Shown here one piece after another: positions 12,914 to 20,766 of a stretch of 20,766 bases of DNA. Under the pieces are notes generated by a model that was given only the letters and a program-made list of their open reading frames with translations, had not been told where the DNA came from and did no database searches. The stretch is from CAZTTG01 sp964615935 (GTDB lineage: Bacteria; Planctomycetota; UBA1135; GCA-002686595): positions 1 to 20,766 of the forward strand of contig CAZTTG010000105.1 in assembly GCA_964615935.1 (NCBI GenBank). Direction: 5' to 3'. The position numbers were made by a program, and so were the translations under genes. The first letter of the stretch is position 1, and each line of letters opens with the position of its first letter.

Positions 12914-15219
12914 CCCCCGGCCCCCTGGCCTTCCTCCGGGAGGTGCTCCCGGAGCACGTCCAGGTGACGCCGGATCTGCTCGGCCTCCGCGGCCGAGGGA
13001 GCCAGGACCTCGGCCCTCTGGAACGCCTCGTAGGCGGCTTCGTAGAGGCCGAGCCGTCCCAGCGCATCGGCGAACAGGACGTTGGCCCCGAAGTCGTTGG
13101 GCCGCAGGCCCACCGCCCGGTCGAAGGACTTGAGGGCCTCCCGGGGGAGGTCCTTGTGCAGCCAGACCTTCCCGCGCTCCAGGTAGGCGGTCGCGTTCAA
13201 GCCATCGCGCTCGAGGGCGGCGTTGTAGTGCGTCAGGGCCTCGTCCCAGTTGGTCAGGTTGGCCTCGAGGTTGCCCAGGCGAATGTGCGGGACGGGGCTC
13301 GCCGGATCGACCCTCGCGGCGCGCAGCAGGAGCTCCCGCGCCCGGATGGGCTCTCCGCTGTCGATCAGCGATCCGCCCTTGCCGATCAGGGCCTGGAAGT
13401 CGTCGGGCGACCAGAGGAGCACCTCGCCGAAGGTCGCGGCGGCCGACTCCCAGTCCCCCGCGCGCAGGTAGTGCTCGGCCAGGTTGGTCCACAGCTCGGG
13501 GTTCTTGGGGTCGAGCTCGGTGGCCCGCAGGTGCGCCTCCCGGGCCTCCTCCATCCGATTCTGGCCGGTCAGGGCCACGCCCAGGCCCGACCAGGCCCGC
13601 GCCGTGTCCCGATAGGCCGGCATCTCGAGGGTCGAGCGGAAGATGGCCTCGGCGATCGCGTACTCCTCCGGCTCGATCTCCGCCTCGAACAGGTGGCACC
13701 ACCCGAGCCCCAGGTTGGTCTGCAGGAAGTCCTCCCGGGAGGCGTAGATGCTCAGGTCCTGGTCGGGGCCCGGCTTCGCGCGGTCGTGCAGCTCGACCAC
13801 CTTGTCGTAGGCCGTCCGGGCGCGGCGCAGATACTCGAGCTGGCGGGTCTCCTGGTACTTGCCCAGCATCACGCGACCCAGGCCCCACTGCACGTAGGGG
13901 CTGTCGGGGGTGGCCGCGGCGGACTCGGCGAACAGGGTCTCCTCGTCGTGCCAGATGGCGATGCGATCGACGCTGCGCCAGGCGTAGAGGCCGGCCAGCC
14001 CGAGCAGGATCACGGCCGCCGGCCGCGCCGGCAGCCAGCGGCGCGCGCCCAGGGCCAGGAAGATCGCCAGGCCGGCGAGGGGCACGTAGAGGAAGCGATC
14101 GGAGACCGGGAAGCGCCCCACGGACTCCATGCGCAGCAGCATCGGCGCCAGCCCCGCCGGCAGGATCAGGAAGGCGGCCAGGGCCGGTCGTGCCCGGCGG
14201 ACGGCCAGGATCGCGGCGATCGCCGCGGCGAGCCCCAGCCAGGCGCAGGCCGCGAGCAGGGTGGGGTCGCCGGACGGCAGGACCGGCCGGATGTCGCGGA
14301 AGACGTTGAGCTCCACCGGCCAGGCCGCGACGCCCAGGAAGCCGCCCAGGATCTCCACCCTCAGGCTCAGGAGGCGCGCCATCGACACGTCCAGGAAGGT
14401 CGTGGTCCGATCCAGGCCCGCGCCGAGGTTGCCGAAGACCGCGACGCGCAGCAGGTAGTAGGCGACGCCGATGGCGATCACCGGCAGGTAGGCCCGCTGG
14501 AAGGGCTTCAGGCCGTCGAGCAGCGACCCGCCGCCTCCGTCGCGCAGTCGCCGCCCGAGGTCGATCGCCAGGGCGATGACGACGAAGGCCGCCCCGTTCT
14601 CCTTGCCGAGGAGCGCCAGGAACAGGAGCAGGCTGGCGGCCCTCGGCCAGCCGGGCGAGCCGCGATCGCGCCAGCCGAGCCAGGCGTTCATCGCCAGCAG
14701 GCAGAAGAGCCCGTAGAGGGGGTCGTTGACGGCCGAGATCCAGGCCACGGCCTCCACCTGGGCCGGGTGCAGGCTGAAGAGCAGCGCCGAGAAGAAGGCC
14801 ACGAAGTCGCTGCCCGAGAGCCGCCGCGCGAAGAGGAACAGGGCCCAGATGGCGAGGACGTGCAGGCCGATCGAGACGGCGTGGAAGGCCCAGGGTTCGC
14901 CGCCGCCGATCTGGTGACCGATGTACAGGGCCACCGCCGTGAGGGGCCGCCAGTACCCGATCCGGGAGGCGGTCTCGGGGTCCAGGAAGTCCCAGTACGC
15001 GGCGCTCAGGCCCTCCGAGAGGCGATCGATGCTGCGGATGGTCGGGTTGCGGCCCACGAGATCCAGGTCGTCGTAGACCAGCTCTCCGCCGAGCGCGGGC
15101 CAGAAGGCGCCCAGCGTGAGGACCAGGAGCACCCCGAGCATCCAGAGGGGCGGGCGGCCGGTCTCGCCCTCCGACGGGCGGGTGGAGCCGGCCTCGGGCT
15201 CGTCTTGGCTGGGATCCAT
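12910..15219 (-). CDS. Membrane protein with TMTC-like glycosyltransferase region and C-terminal TPR repeats
   Basis: The 769-residue protein has an N-terminal polytopic membrane half (about 25-415, roughly ten hydrophobic segments). Early on it bears the acidic motif YDDLD (49-53), as in GT-C transferases, then HPAQVEAVAW (151-160), GKENG (205-209) and DRFLYVP (374-380), echoing the conserved signatures of eukaryotic TMTC proteins and their bacterial relatives. The second half (about 440-750) is a run of tetratricopeptide repeats, for example LWTNLAEHYLRAGDWESAAA and VPHIRLGNLEANLTNWDEAL. TMTC proteins O-mannosylate proteins; the same activity here is inference, and a scaffold role is the alternative. 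ATG 15219 is supported by the short polar N-terminus before the first membrane segment. It diverges from the SGNH-like gene and converges with pyrK. Confidence 0.8.
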   Translation of the reverse strand: MDPSQDEPEAGSTRPSEGETGRPPLWMLGVLLVLTLGAFWPALGGELVYDDLDLVGRNPTIRSIDRLSEGLSAAYWDFLDPETASRIGYWRPLTAVALYIGHQIGGGEPWAFHAVSIGLHVLAIWALFLFARRLSGSDFVAFFSALLFSLHPAQVEAVAWISAVNDPLYGLFCLLAMNAWLGWRDRGSPGWPRAASLLLFLALLGKENGAAFVVIALAIDLGRRLRDGGGGSLLDGLKPFQRAYLPVIAIGVAYYLLRVAVFGNLGAGLDRTTTFLDVSMARLLSLRVEILGGFLGVAAWPVELNVFRDIRPVLPSGDPTLLAACAWLGLAAAIAAILAVRRARPALAAFLILPAGLAPMLLRMESVGRFPVSDRFLYVPLAGLAIFLALGARRWLPARPAAVILLGLAGLYAWRSVDRIAIWHDEETLFAESAAATPDSPYVQWGLGRVMLGKYQETRQLEYLRRARTAYDKVVELHDRAKPGPDQDLSIYASREDFLQTNLGLGWCHLFEAEIEPEEYAIAEAIFRSTLEMPAYRDTARAWSGLGVALTGQNRMEEAREAHLRATELDPKNPELWTNLAEHYLRAGDWESAAATFGEVLLWSPDDFQALIGKGGSLIDSGEPIRARELLLRAARVDPASPVPHIRLGNLEANLTNWDEALTHYNAALERDGLNATAYLERGKVWLHKDLPREALKSFDRAVGLRPNDFGANVLFADALGRLGLYEAAYEAFQRAEVLAPSAAEAEQIRRHLDVLREHLPEEGQGAGG

Positions 15220-15413
15220 GGTGGGGCAGGTTCTAGCACAAGGCGTGCCAGATGCTGCCGGGGGATCAGCCGGGTGGGGCGCGGGGGCGGTCGGGCGATC
15301 CGGGTGGGAAAGCGCTCGGAGGGATCTCCTGCTGCGCCTGGCGGCTCGTATCCTGGCTCTCCTGCCGCTCGGCGGCCGCGCCCGCCCGACCTTCTACAAG
15401 CCCGACCTCGCCC

Positions 15414-16376
15414 ATGCGCCTCCTTTCCGGCCTCCTCCTGCTGCTCCTCGCGCCCGTCGCGGCCCCCACGCCCGCCTTCCAGGATCCGGCCCGGGAGCCC
15501 GAGGCCCCGGCGTCGGCGAGCGAAACCGCTCCGCGCGCCGTGCTGGATCGAATCGCCGTGATGGGAGCCAGCGCCTCGGCCGGCTTCGGGCTCAAGGTGA
15601 GCCTGGCCCAGATCCTCGAGGCGGCGATCGCGGCCGACCACGAGCCGATCCTGGACGTCTCCGACCGCTGGATGTTCCGCAGCCCGCTGTTCAAGGCCCG
15701 GACGATGGTCGCGCAGGCGGGCGAGCACCGACCCACGCTGGTGGTGGCGGTCGACTTCCTGTTCTGGTGCGCCTACGGCACGAAGCCCGGGGAGCGACGG
15801 CTCTCGGACCTCGAGGTCGGCCTCGAGCAGCTCGACACCCTGAGGAGCCCGACCCTGATCGGCCTCGTGCCCGACATGACCCCTGCCGTGGGCTTCATGA
15901 TCACGGCCGAGATGGTCCCCGAGCCCGAGACCCTGGCCGCGATCAACCGGCGCATCCGGGAGTGGGCCTCCTCGCGCGAGCGGGTCACCATCGTGCCCAT
16001 GGTCCGGCTCCTGGACGACATGCGGGCCGGCAAGCCCTTCTCGGTCGGCCCCAACGAGTGGCCCGGCGGCGAGCCGAACCGTCTCCTGCAGCCCGACAAG
16101 CTGCACCCCAACCTGGAGGGCACGGTGGCTCTCGTCTGCCTCCTGGTCCAGGAGATCCGCGCGGCCCATCCGGGGCTGGCGGAGGGTGACTTCCTGCTCG
16201 ATTCCGACGCCATCCGGGAGAGGGTGAGCGAGGTCGCGGAGCGCGCCCGGCGCGAGCGGCTCGAGCGCAAGCGGCGGGAGCGGCTGGAGCGCCGGCGGGA
16301 GGCGGAGGGGAGCGGGGGCGGCGATGGCGATCCAGGCGGGATGGAAGGCCCGCGCGGGGCTTCAGGGGGGGGCTGA
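15414..16376 (+). CDS. Secreted SGNH/GDSL-like hydrolase
   Basis: The 320-residue product starts with a clear signal peptide (MRLLSGLLLLLLAPVAA). The first block IAVMGASASAGFGL (47-60) sits where SGNH enzymes have GDS, and QPDKLHPNLEG (226-236) supplies the family's final Asp-x-x-His pair (Asp228, His231), so Ser53 would be the nucleophile. The usual Asp beside that serine is Ala52. The third block (GxND) is not clear. Substrate unknown; esterases or lipases of cell-surface esters are typical. The tail is strongly charged (Arg/Glu-rich, about 270-298) then Gly-rich. Start ATG 15414 is set by the signal peptide; upstream in-frame sequence is not supported. It diverges from the TMTC-like gene across 194 bp. 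Confidence 0.7.
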   Translation: MRLLSGLLLLLLAPVAAPTPAFQDPAREPEAPASASETAPRAVLDRIAVMGASASAGFGLKVSLAQILEAAIAADHEPILDVSDRWMFRSPLFKARTMVAQAGEHRPTLVVAVDFLFWCAYGTKPGERRLSDLEVGLEQLDTLRSPTLIGLVPDMTPAVGFMITAEMVPEPETLAAINRRIREWASSRERVTIVPMVRLLDDMRAGKPFSVGPNEWPGGEPNRLLQPDKLHPNLEGTVALVCLLVQEIRAAHPGLAEGDFLLDSDAIRERVSEVAERARRERLERKRRERLERRREAEGSGGGDGDPGGMEGPRGASGGG

Positions 16377-16514
16377 GGGGTCCAGGGCGGTGGCGGGAGG
16401 TTCTCCGGAATCCGATCGCAACCGTGGGCGCTGGGGGCGGTCCTCCCCCCAGGGCGGGGCGCCGAGAGCCCCGGGTGGGGGCGCAGGAGCGCTCACCGTG
16501 GTACACCCTCCCCC

Positions 16515-17660
16515 ATGGCCGAGCCGGCGAGCTTCCCCCCCCGTCCCGATGCCCGCCGCGCCGCCGCCCTGCGCCGGCGGGTCCGGGCGTGGTACGCCGC
16601 CCACCGGCGCGACCTGCCCTGGCGGAAGAGCCGGGACGCCTACGCCATCTGGGTGAGCGAGGCGATGCTCCAGCAGACCCGGGTCGGGACCGCGATCCCC
16701 TACTGGCGCCGGTTCCTGGAGCGCTTCCCCACCGTGGCCGAGCTGGCGCGCGCCTCCGAGGAGGAGGTCCTCGCCGCCTGGAGCGGGCTGGGCTACTACC
16801 GCCGCGCCCTCGCGCTCCAGCGCGCCGCCATCCGGATCGAAGAGCAGCACGGAGGCCGCTTCCCGCGGGACGCCGACGCCGCCCGGAGCCTGCCCGGGGT
16901 CGGGCCCTACACGGCCGGGGCGGTCCTGAGCATCGCCTACGACCTGCCCGAGGCCGCGGTCGACGGGAACGTCGCCAGGCTCTTCTGCCGGCTCTTCGGT
17001 CTGGACGCCGAGCCGGGCTCGCGGGACCTGCGGGGGGAGCTCTGGGCCCTTGCCGCGCAGATGGTCCCGCGTCGGGGGGCGGGCGACTGGAACCAGGCGC
17101 TGATGGAGCTGGGATCGACGGTGTGCCTGCCCCGCGAGCCTCGCTGCGACCGCTGCCCGCTCTCGGGCCCGTGCGCCGCCCGCTCGGAGGGGCGCACCGC
17201 CGAGCTGCCGCGGGCGAGGAGAAGGGCGGAGGCCGTGGACGTGAGCCTGACCCTGGTCGCGGCCGGGCGGGGGGGCGCGCTGCTGCTGGAGCGCCGCCCG
17301 AAGGACGGGCGGATGGCGGGCCTGTGGCAGCTCCCGACGGCCGAGGAGCCCGGCCCGGACGGCGGCCGGACGGGGCTCTTCCCGGCCGACCTGCCCCGGC
17401 GGAGAGGGGGCCGCCCGCTGATCGAGGCCTCCGAGCGGGTCGGCGAGATCCGCCACACGATCACCCGCCACCGGATCCGCGGGGCGATCCACCGGGGCCG
17501 GGTGGTGGGACGCGGCGCCCTGCCGGACAGCCTGGCGTGGCTCGGAGGCCGGGAGCTCGCCTGGGCCCCGCTGACCGGGATGACCCGCAAGGCACTGGGC
17601 GTCGCGCGTTTGCCGGCCCGCGGGTATCCTCCGTCCCTCCCCTTCGCCGCTCGCCCATGA
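16515..17660 (+). CDS. mutY: A/G-specific adenine glycosylase
   Basis: MutY removes adenine mispaired with 8-oxoguanine. The 381 residues show the catalytic Glu49 in SEAMLQQTRV, a helix-hairpin-helix LPGVGPYTAGAV (126-137), catalytic Asp150 in AVDGNVARLF, and a [4Fe-4S] cluster with Cys204, Cys211, Cys214 and Cys220 (C-x6-C-x2-C-x5-C). From about 240 a MutT-like domain follows (LLLERRPKDGRMAGLWQLP), which reads the oxidised guanine. Length is normal. ATG 16515 gives the usual N-terminus, with no good ribosome site. Its stop overlaps the start of the next gene in ATGA, so the two are translationally coupled. Confidence 0.96.
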   Translation: MAEPASFPPRPDARRAAALRRRVRAWYAAHRRDLPWRKSRDAYAIWVSEAMLQQTRVGTAIPYWRRFLERFPTVAELARASEEEVLAAWSGLGYYRRALALQRAAIRIEEQHGGRFPRDADAARSLPGVGPYTAGAVLSIAYDLPEAAVDGNVARLFCRLFGLDAEPGSRDLRGELWALAAQMVPRRGAGDWNQALMELGSTVCLPREPRCDRCPLSGPCAARSEGRTAELPRARRRAEAVDVSLTLVAAGRGGALLLERRPKDGRMAGLWQLPTAEEPGPDGGRTGLFPADLPRRRGGRPLIEASERVGEIRHTITRHRIRGAIHRGRVVGRGALPDSLAWLGGRELAWAPLTGMTRKALGVARLPARGYPPSLPFAARP

Positions 17661-18601
17661 CCACCCAGGACCCCCTGCCCGGCGTAGCCGACCGGGCCGA
17701 GACGCGCGCGCCCGGGCGCCCCCGCGCCCTTGGAGTGACGATCATCGTGCCCGTCTACAACGAGGAGGACGGGGTGGCCGGGGTGGTGGAGCGCCTCTCC
17801 CAGCTCGAGCTGGGGCGTCCGACCCAGATCTTGGTGGTGGACGACGGCTCCACCGACGGCACCGCCGCCGTGCTCGCCGGGCTGGATGAGCGGCTGCCCG
17901 GGACGAGGGTCGTGACCCACGCCAAGAACCACGGCTACGGCGCCGCGCTCAAGACCGGTTTCCAGCGCGCCGCGCACGAGGTGGTGATCATCACCGACGC
18001 CGACGGCACCTACCCCGAGGATCGCATCGTCGATCTGGTGGCCTGCGTCGACGATGGCGCCGAGATGGCGGTGGGCGCGCGCACCGGCGAGGACGTCAAC
18101 ATCCCCCTGATCCGGCGCCCGGCCAAGGCCCTCCTGCGCGCCCTGGCCTCCTTCCTGGCGAGCACCCCCATTCCCGACCTCAACTCGGGCCTGCGCGCCA
18201 TCCACCGCGATCTCGTGCTGCGCTACCGACCCATCCTGCCCGACGGCTTCAGCTTCACCACCACCATCACCCTGGCGGCCCTGACCAACGGGCACCGCGT
18301 GGACTACGTGGCCATCGACTACGCCCGACGCTCGGGCAGCTCGAAGATCCGCCCGGTGCGCGACACCCTGGGCTTCGCCGCGCTGATCGTGCGCACGGTG
18401 CTGTACTTCAACCCGCTGAAGGTCTTCTACCCCTTCGCCATGGGCCTGGGCCTGATCCTCCTGGCCACCCTCTATCACGACCTCTTCATCGAGGAGACCC
18501 CCAACCTGGGGGACAAGACGGTGCTGATGTTCGTGGCCATGGTGCAGGTCCTGACCATCGGGCTCCTGGCCGACCTGATCGAGAAGCGCTCACGCCTCTA
18601 G
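17657..18601 (+). CDS. Family 2 glycosyltransferase, dolichol-phosphate-mannose-synthase-like
   Basis: The 314-residue enzyme has a GT-A fold: VTIIVPVYNEEDGV (27-40), ILVVDDGSTDGT (58-69), the metal-binding TDADGTYPED (113-122), the acceptor region LNSGLRAIHRD (175-185) and YARRSGSSKI (222-231), which matches DPM1/GtrB-type transferases. Two membrane helices close the protein (about 255-275 and 287-308). It likely moves a sugar from a nucleotide sugar to a polyprenyl phosphate, which could feed a GT-C transferase such as the TMTC-like protein nearby; that link is inference. The start ATG overlaps the mutY stop (ATGA). A TATCCT hexamer lies 26 nt upstream, inside mutY. Confidence 0.9.
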   Translation: MTTQDPLPGVADRAETRAPGRPRALGVTIIVPVYNEEDGVAGVVERLSQLELGRPTQILVVDDGSTDGTAAVLAGLDERLPGTRVVTHAKNHGYGAALKTGFQRAAHEVVIITDADGTYPEDRIVDLVACVDDGAEMAVGARTGEDVNIPLIRRPAKALLRALASFLASTPIPDLNSGLRAIHRDLVLRYRPILPDGFSFTTTITLAALTNGHRVDYVAIDYARRSGSSKIRPVRDTLGFAALIVRTVLYFNPLKVFYPFAMGLGLILLATLYHDLFIEETPNLGDKTVLMFVAMVQVLTIGLLADLIEKRSRL

Positions 18602-18692
18602 TCCTGCCGACGTATTGACCGCCGCGGCCCGGGATTCGCGTTCCCTGGGGACCACCCGGCCGCCCCGACCTCCACGCCCCCCGGTATCCGCC

Positions 18693-20766
18693 ATGGACAC
18701 GCGCTCCCTGCTCACCGCCCTGGCCGTCCTTCCCCTCCTCGCCCCCGGCCCCGCTCCCGGGGACGAGTCCGATCTGGCCGCCGAGATCGTCAAGCTGCGG
18801 GACGAGGCCGATCCGGACAAGATCGCGGAGCTGGCGGACTTCGGCTCCCGGGCCGCCATGGAGGGCCTGATCGAGTGCTACGACGTCATGGGGAGCATCT
18901 TCATGCGTCGCGAGATCATGCGGGCGCTGGCGGGCTTCGACTCCGTGCCGGGCGCCGCCGAGCCGGCCCTCGAGAAGGTCATGGAGATCGCCACCGTCTC
19001 CAAGGAGGTCGAGCTGCGCGAGTGCGCCGTCGACACCCTGGCGGAGTGCCCCGAGCTGGGCAAGACCTTCCTGGTCCTGATCGTCGACTCGCCGGCCCCC
19101 GACATGGTGCGGGAGCGGGCCATGCTGCGGCACGTGGAGAGGGCCGAGGACGGCGACCTCGAGTGGTACCGAACGCACTACCGGCCCGAGACCGGCAGGA
19201 AGGACGAGGACAAGCGCACCCGGCGCAAGAAGCCCGAGCGCGACCGGGACCGGGACCCCGATGCGGAGGAAGAGGGTGAGCTGGCCGTGATCCGGCTGCC
19301 CCGGCTGCGCAGCCTGGCCTTCGAGGCGCTGGCGACCCACCTCGAGTCCAAGGATGTGATCCTGGCGGTCTCCGACGGCAACAAGGACATTCGCCGCCAG
19401 GCCCTGAGGGAGCTGCACCGGCGCGGCGACAGGAAGGCCGAGGATCTGGCCGAGGAGCGCTACGGGCGCGTCGACGAGAAGGACGAGGTGCGCATCGCCG
19501 CGGCCACCATCCTGGCCGACGTGCGGGGCCCCAAGGTGGCCGGCGACTTCATCGACGACGGCCACAAGTTCGCCACGCCGCTCCCCCTGCGCTGGGCGCT
19601 GGCCGATCTGCTGGCCGGGATGGACGACAAGGGCGTGCGCAGCAAGCTGCTCAAGCTGGTGGGGAAGGGCAAGGCCCACGAGAAGCTGTTCGTGCTGCGG
19701 GCGGTGCGCAACTTCGACGACGGCAAGCTCACCAAGTCGCTGCGCAAGCTCCTGGCCGACAAGAACCTCGACGTGAAGATCCAGGCGGCCCAGATCCTGG
19801 GCGAGCGCCGCGACGAGGACTCCGTCAAGAGCTTCGAGACCATGATCAAGAAGGCCAAGGAGGAGCTCCTGGTCTCGGTGGCCATCGAGGCCCTCTCGCG
19901 GATCCGGGAGGAGGACGAGGAGTGGAACCAGCGCCTGCTGGAGTACGCCCGGGGCGAGGAGACCCTGGTGCGCAACGCGGCCATCAAGCAGCTCGCCCGG
20001 ATGGAGGGCGGGAACCTCGAGTTCCTGGTGGAGGCCCTCCACCACGGCGACTGGTCGACGCGCGTGGCCGCCCTGCGCGCCATCGGGGGCCTGCGCGATC
20101 CGGCCGGGGTGGGGCCCATCATCGATCAGATGCAGGGCGAGACCGGCCTGGTGCTGCGGCGCTTCGCCGACGTCCTCTGGCGGCTGACCGGCCAGCCCTT
20201 CCGCAAGAACGCCAAGGCCTGGAAGGGCTGGTGGGATCGCGAGGGGGAGGGATTCGAGATCATCTCCACGGAGGAGCTCGAGAAGCGCGTCGCCGAGGAG
20301 GAGATGCGGCGGCTGAAGCAGATCACCCGCTCCTCCTTCTTCGGCATCCGCATCGAGTCCCACCGGGTGATCTTCATCATCGACGTCTCGGGCTCGATGA
20401 ACGAGCCCACCGAGTCCACCTACGTGGGTGAGGGCGGCCCGCCGCGCATCGACGTCGCCAAGCGCGAGCTCTCCCGGTGCATCGAGAGCCTGGAGCCCGG
20501 CAGCCTGTTCAACATCATCCCCTTCTCCGACGGCGTGTCTCCCTGGCTGGAGGAGGGAGTGTCCCAGTGCGACGCCGATTCCAAGGAGGAGGCCAGGACC
20601 TTCGTGTCCCGCATGGGCGCGCTGGGCGGTACCAACCTCTACGGCGCGCTACAGGAGGCCTTCCGCGACCCGGACGTGGACACCATCTTCGTCCTCTCCG
20701 ACGGCGAGCCGACGAGGGGCGACGTGATCGACCCGGGGAGCATCCGCGAGCACGTGCGCCTGTGGA
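18693..20766 (+). CDS. Secreted HEAT-repeat protein with von Willebrand A domain (partial)
   Basis: The open frame runs from ATG 18693 to the window end without a stop; 691 residues are visible. A signal peptide (about 1-23) is followed by alpha-helical HEAT-like repeats (about 25-500), for example VRIAAATILADVRGPKVAGD and VRNAAIKQLARMEGGNLEF, broken by a very charged linker near 170-195. After RSSFFGIRIESHRV a VWA domain begins, with an intact metal-ion site: DVSGS (564-568), Thr647 in GGTNL and Asp670 in SDGEPT. Such VWA domains bind protein ligands through a divalent metal; the HEAT array suggests a scaffold. Proteins of this layout are familiar in Planctomycetota. Partner and function unknown. 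No ribosome site is clear, and 91 bp separate it from the glycosyltransferase gene. Confidence 0.85.
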   Translation, partial: MDTRSLLTALAVLPLLAPGPAPGDESDLAAEIVKLRDEADPDKIAELADFGSRAAMEGLIECYDVMGSIFMRREIMRALAGFDSVPGAAEPALEKVMEIATVSKEVELRECAVDTLAECPELGKTFLVLIVDSPAPDMVRERAMLRHVERAEDGDLEWYRTHYRPETGRKDEDKRTRRKKPERDRDRDPDAEEEGELAVIRLPRLRSLAFEALATHLESKDVILAVSDGNKDIRRQALRELHRRGDRKAEDLAEERYGRVDEKDEVRIAAATILADVRGPKVAGDFIDDGHKFATPLPLRWALADLLAGMDDKGVRSKLLKLVGKGKAHEKLFVLRAVRNFDDGKLTKSLRKLLADKNLDVKIQAAQILGERRDEDSVKSFETMIKKAKEELLVSVAIEALSRIREEDEEWNQRLLEYARGEETLVRNAAIKQLARMEGGNLEFLVEALHHGDWSTRVAALRAIGGLRDPAGVGPIIDQMQGETGLVLRRFADVLWRLTGQPFRKNAKAWKGWWDREGEGFEIISTEELEKRVAEEEMRRLKQITRSSFFGIRIESHRVIFIIDVSGSMNEPTESTYVGEGGPPRIDVAKRELSRCIESLEPGSLFNIIPFSDGVSPWLEEGVSQCDADSKEEARTFVSRMGALGGTNLYGALQEAFRDPDVDTIFVLSDGEPTRGDVIDPGSIREHVRLW

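Noticed and set aside
12754..15561. A 935-codon open frame on the plus strand opposite the TMTC-like gene.
   Set aside because: It mirrors the codons of a recognisable gene on the other strand. Its product is low-complexity (Gln/Gly/Arg/Val-rich) without any motif. Long antisense frames are normal in DNA this GC-rich.
18615..18620. TTGACC as a -35 box for the HEAT/VWA gene.
   Set aside because: No acceptable -10 hexamer lies 16-18 bases downstream.
18486..20363. A 625-codon minus-strand frame opposite the HEAT/VWA gene.
   Set aside because: The plus-strand frame is uninterrupted and gives signal peptide, repeats and VWA motifs. The antisense product is Leu/Gly/His-rich without a motif.

Overview
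This is a high-GC bacterial window, dense with genes. It carries 15 protein-coding genes, the last cut by the window edge. Gene content best fits a planctomycete-like bacterium: a HEAT-repeat plus von Willebrand A protein, a Tat-exported sugar-isomerase-like TIM barrel, a TMTC-like membrane/TPR protein and a signal peptidase I with a large insertion. No rRNA or other phylogenetic marker is present, so this placement is inference (about 60% sure).

Left edge (1-400): no gene. The right part holds the 3' half of a tRNA, from the anticodon loop (CAC, Val) through the T arm and acceptor strand to an encoded CCA. No matching 5' half exists. Upstream lie short repeats in exact 10-bp phase. Together they look like the distal junction (attR) of an element integrated in a tRNA gene, with the element lying to the left, outside the window.

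Minus-strand block 1 (489-3161): etfB-etfA (electron transfer flavoprotein) downstream of lptB (LPS-export ATPase). Then comes a 739-bp gene-free stretch (3162-3900). It holds a 204-bp nested inverted-repeat element just upstream of lptB, a perfect DnaA box with a near-match beside it, and an AT-richer patch.

Minus-strand block 2 (3901-12010), in transcription order: argS, apt, a FliA/WhiG-type sigma factor, a Tat-exported TIM barrel, birA, rph, rdgB and lepB. These are mostly housekeeping functions: tRNA charging, purine salvage, biotin attachment, tRNA 3' maturation, nucleotide-pool cleaning and protein export. A 19-bp perfect hairpin separates the sigma gene from the TIM-barrel gene.

Right part (12056-20766): pyrK diverges from argS and converges on the minus-strand TMTC-like gene, the two stop codons sharing one CTAG. 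Rightward genes follow: a secreted SGNH-like protein, mutY, a GT2 glycosyltransferase that overlaps mutY by ATGA, and the start of a secreted HEAT/VWA protein.

No CRISPR array, transposase, integrase or obvious defence system is visible. The best leads are the tRNA-half junction, the nested inverted-repeat element with the DnaA boxes, and the LepB insertion.
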